A DNA stretch of 9,793 bases, from the NCBI GenBank assembly GCA_947476765.1, contig CANJRK010000025.1, forward strand, positions 1 to 9,793. The letters are read 5' to 3'. A program made the translations under genes and the position numbers. The first letter of the stretch is position 1. Each line of letters starts with the position of its first letter. The notes beneath the pieces are model-generated. The model was not told where the DNA came from, searched no databases, and saw only the letters and a program-made list of their open reading frames with translations. This document shows, piece after piece, positions 6,349-9,793 of this stretch. The DNA is from Actinomycetota bacterium. Lineage in GTDB: Bacteria > Actinomycetota > Actinomycetes > S36-B12 > UBA5976.

Positions 6349-8013
6349 TTATTTCGGCGGCCCAACTGGAATGTTCAAGGTTACTGGTCGCAATGTTTCA
6401 GCAAAGAAGTCATTTCCTTTGTCATCCACAACGACAAACGCCGGGAAATCTTTAACCTCAATTTTCCAAACTGCTTCCATGCCCATTTCAGGAAAATCCA
6501 AAACTTCAACTTTAGTTATGTTGTCTTTGGCCAAGCGGGCAGCCGGACCGCCAATTGAACCTAGATAAAACCCGCCGTTTTCTTTACAGGCCTGGGTAAC
6601 TAAATTGCTTCGATTGCCTTTTGCCAGCATGACAAACGAACCGCCAGCTTTTTGGAATCGATCTACGTAAGCATCCATTCGACCTGCAGTAGTTGGGCCA
6701 AACGAACCCGAGGCATAACCTTCGGGCGTCTTTGCTGGACCGGCGTAGTAAACAGCATGATCTTTGAAGTACTGCGGGATTTCTTCACCTCGATTTAACA
6801 TTTCGAGCACTTTCGCATGCGCTAAATCGCGCGCGACAATAAGTGAACCTGTTAGTGAAACCCGAGTTTTAACTGTCAAGCCAGAAAGTGTTTTTCGAAT
6901 TTGATCCATTGGTTGATCCAAATCGATTTTCACCACATTATCGTCAAGGTGCTCGTCAGTAACTTCCGGCAAGAATCGAGCCGGATCAGTTTCGAGGGCC
7001 TCGATGTAAGCACCAGTGGCATCAATCTTCACCAAAGCTTGGCGATCTGCTGAGCACGAAACAGCAATGGCAATCGGGCACGATGCTCCGTGACGCGGCA
7101 ATCTAATAACGCGAACATCATGACAAAAGTACTTCCCACCAAACTGCGCACCAATGCCAAAGCCTTGCGTGAGTTTTAAAATTTCCGCTTCCATTTCAAG
7201 ATCTCGATAGCCGTTACCATCAGGGCCGCCGTGAGTTGGAAGTTCATCTAAATATTTCGTGCTTGCAAGTTTTGAAACCTTAAGCGCGTATTCCGCACTA
7301 GTGCCACCAACTACTATGGCCAAGTGATATGGCGGGCAGGCTGAAGTTCCGATCAGGCGTAACTTCTCATCCATGAATTGCAAGAAACTATCGTGATTCA
7401 GAACCGCTTTTGTTTCTTGATAAAGATAGCTTTTATTTGCGCTACCGCCGCCCTTTGCGATGAATAACAATTCGTAGTTGTTTTCATGACCTGGTTTAGT
7501 GTCTGAATAGATTTCAATCTGAGCAGGCAAGTTGTCGCCGGTATTTTTCTCATCCCACATATTCATTGGTGAAAGTTGAGAGTACCGAAGATTTAGTTTT
7601 TGGTAAGCGTCATAGATCCCTTGACTCAGCGCTTCCTCATCGGGTCCAGCAGTCAATACTTGTGAACCACGCTTTGCAGACACAATGGCTGTTCCGGTGT
7701 CTTGGCACATTGGCAGTACGCCACCAGCTGCAATATTTGCGTTTTTCATTAAATCGGTAGCAACGAAACGATCATTCGGTGAAGCATCAGGATCATCGAT
7801 AATCTTGCGAAGTTGCTCAAGATGGCTAGTACGTAAGTAGTGGGAAATATCATGAATCGCTTCATATGCAACTTTTTCTAAAACACTTGGTTCTATGTTT
7901 AAGAAAGTTCGATCACCAATTTTTATGGTGGAAATTCCCTCATTGGTCACAAGTCGGTATTTTGGCTCATGGTCGGCAATTGGAAGAATTTCGGTGTAGT
8001 TAAACGAATTCAT
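6349..8013 (-). CDS. fumA: class I fumarate hydratase (iron-sulfur)
   Basis: This 554-residue enzyme has the full length of the fused class I fumarase and interconverts fumarate and malate in the TCA cycle. The three candidate [4Fe-4S] ligands are Cys103 (LPMCQDTGTAI), Cys226 (GTSACPPYHLA) and Cys312 (RHGASCPIAI). Other family blocks are AKGGGSANKS, VVGGTSAEYALK, the FGIGAQFGGKYF segment, and in the C-terminal beta domain GPTTAGRMDAYVD and GGSFVMLAKGNRS. The N-terminal alpha part spans about 40-330 and the beta part about 360-550. This cluster type is oxygen-sensitive and unrelated to class II FumC. The ATG at 8013 is supported by conserved sequence soon after it and by a -10-like TAGGCT 6 nt upstream. 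It is transcribed divergently from the DUF4245 gene and ends 9 bp from the convergent Rpf-like gene. Confidence 0.95.
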   Translation of the reverse strand: MNSFNYTEILPIADHEPKYRLVTNEGISTIKIGDRTFLNIEPSVLEKVAYEAIHDISHYLRTSHLEQLRKIIDDPDASPNDRFVATDLMKNANIAAGGVLPMCQDTGTAIVSAKRGSQVLTAGPDEEALSQGIYDAYQKLNLRYSQLSPMNMWDEKNTGDNLPAQIEIYSDTKPGHENNYELLFIAKGGGSANKSYLYQETKAVLNHDSFLQFMDEKLRLIGTSACPPYHLAIVVGGTSAEYALKVSKLASTKYLDELPTHGGPDGNGYRDLEMEAEILKLTQGFGIGAQFGGKYFCHDVRVIRLPRHGASCPIAIAVSCSADRQALVKIDATGAYIEALETDPARFLPEVTDEHLDDNVVKIDLDQPMDQIRKTLSGLTVKTRVSLTGSLIVARDLAHAKVLEMLNRGEEIPQYFKDHAVYYAGPAKTPEGYASGSFGPTTAGRMDAYVDRFQKAGGSFVMLAKGNRSNLVTQACKENGGFYLGSIGGPAARLAKDNITKVEVLDFPEMGMEAVWKIEVKDFPAFVVVDDKGNDFFAETLRPVTLNIPVGPPK

Positions 8014-8019
8014 ATCAGT

Positions 8020-8025
8020 AGCCTA
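8020..8025 (-). promoter_or_regulatory. putative -10 element of the fumarase gene
   Basis: On the minus strand TAGGCT (TANNNT) is followed by exactly 6 nt and then the ATG, so the first transcribed base could be the A of the start codon. An AGGAT just upstream of it is about 12 nt from the ATG, rather far for a Shine-Dalgarno. No clear -35 is present. Confidence 0.4.
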
Positions 8026-8054
8026 ATCCTTTACTTGCCAAGTGGATGCGCAAC

Positions 8055-8066
8055 CGTGCGCGCGCG
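8055..8066. repeat. 12-bp alternating CG-rich tract between divergent genes
   Basis: CGTGCGCGCGCG is a strictly alternating purine-pyrimidine run in the space between the fumarase start and the preferred DUF4245 start. It stands out against the moderate-GC surroundings. Such tracts can adopt left-handed DNA under supercoiling; any role here is inference. Confidence 0.5.
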
Positions 8067-8084
8067 AAGCCATCTGAAACAAGG

Positions 8085-8090
8085 CAAAAT
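8085..8090 (+). promoter_or_regulatory. putative -10 element of the DUF4245 gene
   Basis: CAAAAT (4 of 6 matches to TATAAT) is followed by 6 nt and the ATG at 8097, giving leaderless spacing. This helps to choose 8097 over the in-frame ATG at 8046. No clear -35 is visible. Confidence 0.4.
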
Positions 8091-8096
8091 AGAGAA

Positions 8097-8642
8097 ATGG
8101 CAAACCGTAAACCTCGAGGCCGCGAAACCGTTTGGGATATGGTGCTTTCTATGTTGGCAGTAGGCGCGACAGTTGCAGTAATTATGTTGATTGCCTGGCG
8201 TCCCCAGCAAGAGGTCAGCCAGTCAGTTGATTACTCAGCGGCAGTTTCCAATGCGCTGATTTCACAAACCTGGCCGATTTCAGTACCAAGTGAGATTCCA
8301 AGTGGATACCGTGCAACGAGTGCCAGATTTGAACCTGAAACTTATGGCGAGTCCGGCGACTTACGGTGGTTTGTAGGTTTTCAAACTGAATCAGGAGAGT
8401 ATGTTTCACTTTGGCAAAGCGATGGACCAACTAAATCTATAGTTGCTGCGGCCACAAACAGCGCACCGTGCGATTCCACTGCAGAAATTGCTGGCACCAC
8501 ATGGCAAAAGTGCGAAATTGAAAAGCCTTTAACTCGAGCATTTGTTAAATCTGAAGGCGAAGTAACCACAGTTGTTTCTGGAACAGTGCCGTGGGAAGAA
8601 TTAAGTCGCTTTGCCCAGTCCCTCGAAGCCGCGAAACCGTAG
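8097..8642 (+). CDS. DUF4245 membrane-anchored protein
   Basis: From the ATG at 8097 this is a 181-residue protein. It has a short basic N-terminus (MANRKPRGRE), one transmembrane segment at about 14-34, and an extracytoplasmic domain with the DUF4245 pattern: a VDYSAAV segment, IPSGYRATSARFEP (67-80), WFVGFQTESGEYVSLWQS (91-108) and Cys125/Cys139, which could form a disulfide. The family is actinobacterial and of unknown function; I do not infer one. Its neighbourhood with fumarase and exonuclease VII is conserved in Actinobacteria. An in-frame ATG 51 bp upstream at 8046 would add 17 Arg/Ala-rich residues, but the family usually begins near the basic RGRETVWDMVLS motif and 8097 has a -10-like element at leaderless spacing. 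The stop codon is 9 bp before xseB, so the two are probably one transcript. A 20-bp repeat occurs near both gene ends. Confidence 0.82.
   Translation: MANRKPRGRETVWDMVLSMLAVGATVAVIMLIAWRPQQEVSQSVDYSAAVSNALISQTWPISVPSEIPSGYRATSARFEPETYGESGDLRWFVGFQTESGEYVSLWQSDGPTKSIVAAATNSAPCDSTAEIAGTTWQKCEIEKPLTRAFVKSEGEVTTVVSGTVPWEELSRFAQSLEAAKP
8112..8131 (+). repeat. 20-bp direct repeat, copy 1
   Basis: CCTCGAGGCCGCGAAACCGT near the 5' end of the DUF4245 gene matches copy 2 at 8621-8640 at 19 of 20 positions (G/A at the seventh base). Here it is read as Pro-Arg-Gly-Arg-Glu-Thr, so the match is not due to a repeated peptide. Confidence 0.8.
8621..8640 (+). repeat. 20-bp direct repeat, copy 2
   Basis: CCTCGAAGCCGCGAAACCGT lies at the 3' end of the DUF4245 gene, 509 bp downstream of copy 1. 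It is read in a different frame (Leu-Glu-Ala-Ala-Lys-Pro) and its last base is the T of the TAG stop codon. Confidence 0.8.
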
Positions 8643-8644
8643 GA
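8641..8644 (+). promoter_or_regulatory. ribosome binding site of xseB
   Basis: AGGA overlaps the last two bases of the DUF4245 stop codon and lies 7 nt before the xseB ATG. This supports the xseB start and suggests translation from a shared mRNA. Confidence 0.6.
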
Positions 8645-8651
8645 TTAAGCC

Positions 8652-8876
8652 ATGGCCAAAGACGCGATAACTGATTTAACTTATGAGGATGCAAAGGCGC
8701 AGCTCGATGAAGTTGTTCTTCGGTTAGAGGACAAAGATTTACCACTTGACGATATGGTGACACTCTGGGAACAAGGAGAGCGCTTAGCTGCTGTCTGCGA
8801 AGAAAGGCTTGCTGGTGCAAAAGCCAGACTAGAAGCCTTGCGCCCAGGTTCCAACAGTGATTTGGACTCAGAATAA
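8652..8876 (+). CDS. xseB: exodeoxyribonuclease VII small subunit
   Basis: This 74-residue protein matches the usual XseB length (about 60-85). The family pattern is clear: LTYEDAKAQLDEVVLRLEDK, then LPLDDMVTLWEQGERLAAVC and a final helix EERLAGAKARLEAL, consistent with a helical hairpin. Several small subunits bind each XseA to form exonuclease VII, which degrades single-stranded DNA from both ends in repair and recombination. It follows the DUF4245 gene by 9 bp with an AGGA Shine-Dalgarno. Unusually, it is not downstream of xseA on the same strand: the two subunit genes face each other with 18 bp between their stop codons, so they must be expressed from separate promoters. Confidence 0.93.
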   Translation: MAKDAITDLTYEDAKAQLDEVVLRLEDKDLPLDDMVTLWEQGERLAAVCEERLAGAKARLEALRPGSNSDLDSE

Positions 8877-8894
8877 AACTTAAGTAGATATTTA

Positions 8895-9793
8895 CTAAAG
8901 AATTCTTGCTGCTCGTTCACCGTCTGCAAAGCGAATACTAACTTCCTCGGCCGCCGCAATGTCGGTAGAACTTTTTACTATTCCGCCTAGGCCATTTCGC
9001 ACAATCGAGAATCCGCGCTCTAGAGTTCCTTGTGGTGAAAGCGCTCGCAATGCCTTACCCAAACCATGTACCTGTGCAGTTTCCAATTTCAAGTAATTTG
9101 CCACAAGAAGTGCGATTGCATTACGAATACCAGAATTGTCACGAAGTCTTTGATCAATCAAGGTTGCTGGCGAAGCTAATGCGGGCCTATTTTTAGTAAC
9201 AAGTAATTCTTGCTCCAGTCGAGCTACAAATCCGGTTATCAGAGTCTGCAATCTGGCTCGGGTATTCCTTAAGTCAGAAAGTTCTTGGAGCACATCCGGA
9301 ACAATCTTGCGTGCCGCATCCGTTGGAGTCGATGCTCGATAATCAGCCACATAATCAATTAACGGACGATCTTCCTCATGGCCAATTGCTGCAACCACTG
9401 GTGTGTTGATTCCTGCAACAACTCGGATTAAAGATTCATCGCTAAACGGCAATAAATCTTCAAAAGCCCCACCACCTCGAGCAATGACGATTACATCGAC
9501 ATCTGAGATCGCATCTAGTTCAGTTAGTGCCGCGCTAACCTGTCGCACGCAATTTACACCTTGGACCGCAACTTCTCGAACTACAAACTGTGCATCTGGC
9601 CAACGACGTTTTGCATTTTCAATCACATCATGCATCGCGTCACTTGCTTGTCCACATATCAATCCAATACGCCTGGGTAGGAATGGCAGTGGTTGCTTCC
9701 TGTCCTCGTTGAACAAACCCTCAGCGGCCAATAAATTGCGAAGTGCTTCAAGCCGGGCCATAAGTTCGCCAATACCAACTGCGCGCATTTGCA
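8895..9793 (-). CDS. xseA: exodeoxyribonuclease VII large subunit, N-terminus beyond window
   Basis: The frame is open to the right edge, so this is the C-terminal part of XseA. About 299 residues are visible of the roughly 400-450 typical of the family. The N-terminal OB-fold lies outside, and the Met at 9788 is internal because a Gln codon precedes it in frame and the family continues upstream. Numbering from that Met, the nuclease core shows EGLFNEDRKQPLPFLPRRIG, an Asp54 in AMHDVI, VQG (75-77), ARGGGAFEDL (Arg104) and IGHEEDRPLIDYVADYRAS (His137, Asp140), equivalent to the catalytic Asp, Arg, His and Asp positions of E. coli XseA. A long helical region follows, then the C-terminal ERGFSIVRNGLGG block. 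Everything expected of an active enzyme is present in the visible part. It is convergent with xseB. Confidence 0.95.
   Translation of the reverse strand, partial: QMRAVGIGELMARLEALRNLLAAEGLFNEDRKQPLPFLPRRIGLICGQASDAMHDVIENAKRRWPDAQFVVREVAVQGVNCVRQVSAALTELDAISDVDVIVIARGGGAFEDLLPFSDESLIRVVAGINTPVVAAIGHEEDRPLIDYVADYRASTPTDAARKIVPDVLQELSDLRNTRARLQTLITGFVARLEQELLVTKNRPALASPATLIDQRLRDNSGIRNAIALLVANYLKLETAQVHGLGKALRALSPQGTLERGFSIVRNGLGGIVKSSTDIAAAEEVSIRFADGERAARIL

Noticed and set aside
8046..8096. Upstream in-frame ATG for the DUF4245 gene
   Set aside because: It would add an Arg/Ala-rich extension not typical of the family and would cover the -10-like CAAAAT at leaderless spacing before 8097. It is not fully excluded.
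8877..8894. AGTA/TACT inverted repeat between xseB and xseA as a terminator
   Set aside because: The stem is only 4 A/T-rich base pairs with no T-tract on either strand.

Overview
The window looks like core, vertically inherited chromosome from a moderate-GC, compact-genome actinobacterium. By eye the genes are below 50% GC, unlike high-GC Streptomyces or Mycobacterium. The assignment rests on gene content and order. From memory, the Mycobacterium tuberculosis region around Rv1084 (DUF255 thioredoxin-fold protein), Rv1086 (short-chain Z-prenyl diphosphate synthase), Rv1095 (PhoH2), Rv1098c (fumarase), Rv1100 (DUF4245) and Rv1107c/Rv1108c (xseB/xseA) has the same families in the same order. 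A freshwater lineage such as the acI/Nanopelagicales group would fit the base composition and tight packing, but that is inference.

Layout. Bases 1-292 hold no gene I can support; the stretch is richer in G+C than its surroundings and has several complementary segments. Then come a CynX/NimT-type MFS transporter (+, 293-1492), a large DUF255 thioredoxin-fold protein (+, 1560-3623), a short-chain cis-prenyl diphosphate synthase (-, 3620-4396), a PIN-PhoH protein (+, 4582-5889), a small secreted Rpf/transglycosylase-like protein (+, 5923-6339), a class I fumarase (-, 6349-8013), a membrane-anchored DUF4245 protein (+, 8097-8642), exonuclease VII small subunit xseB (+, 8652-8876), and exonuclease VII large subunit xseA (-, 8895 to the right edge, N-terminus missing).

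Packing is very tight. The three convergent junctions overlap by 4 bp or are separated by 9 and 18 bp, and I see no intrinsic terminator at any of them. Several genes have a -10-like hexamer 5 to 7 nt before the start codon and little or no Shine-Dalgarno sequence, which is the geometry of leaderless transcripts.

The genes cover isoprenoid/cell-envelope chemistry, peptidoglycan remodelling, RNA metabolism, the TCA cycle and DNA repair. They are neighbours by conserved actinobacterial synteny rather than by a shared pathway. I found no mobile element, CRISPR array, tRNA or rRNA. The most unusual points are xseB facing xseA instead of following it, a near-perfect 20-bp direct repeat near both ends of the DUF4245 gene in different reading frames, a divergent Rpf-like small protein, and possible regulatory structure or a 37-codon leader ORF upstream of phoH. 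I do not see convincing evidence of a wholly new multi-gene system.
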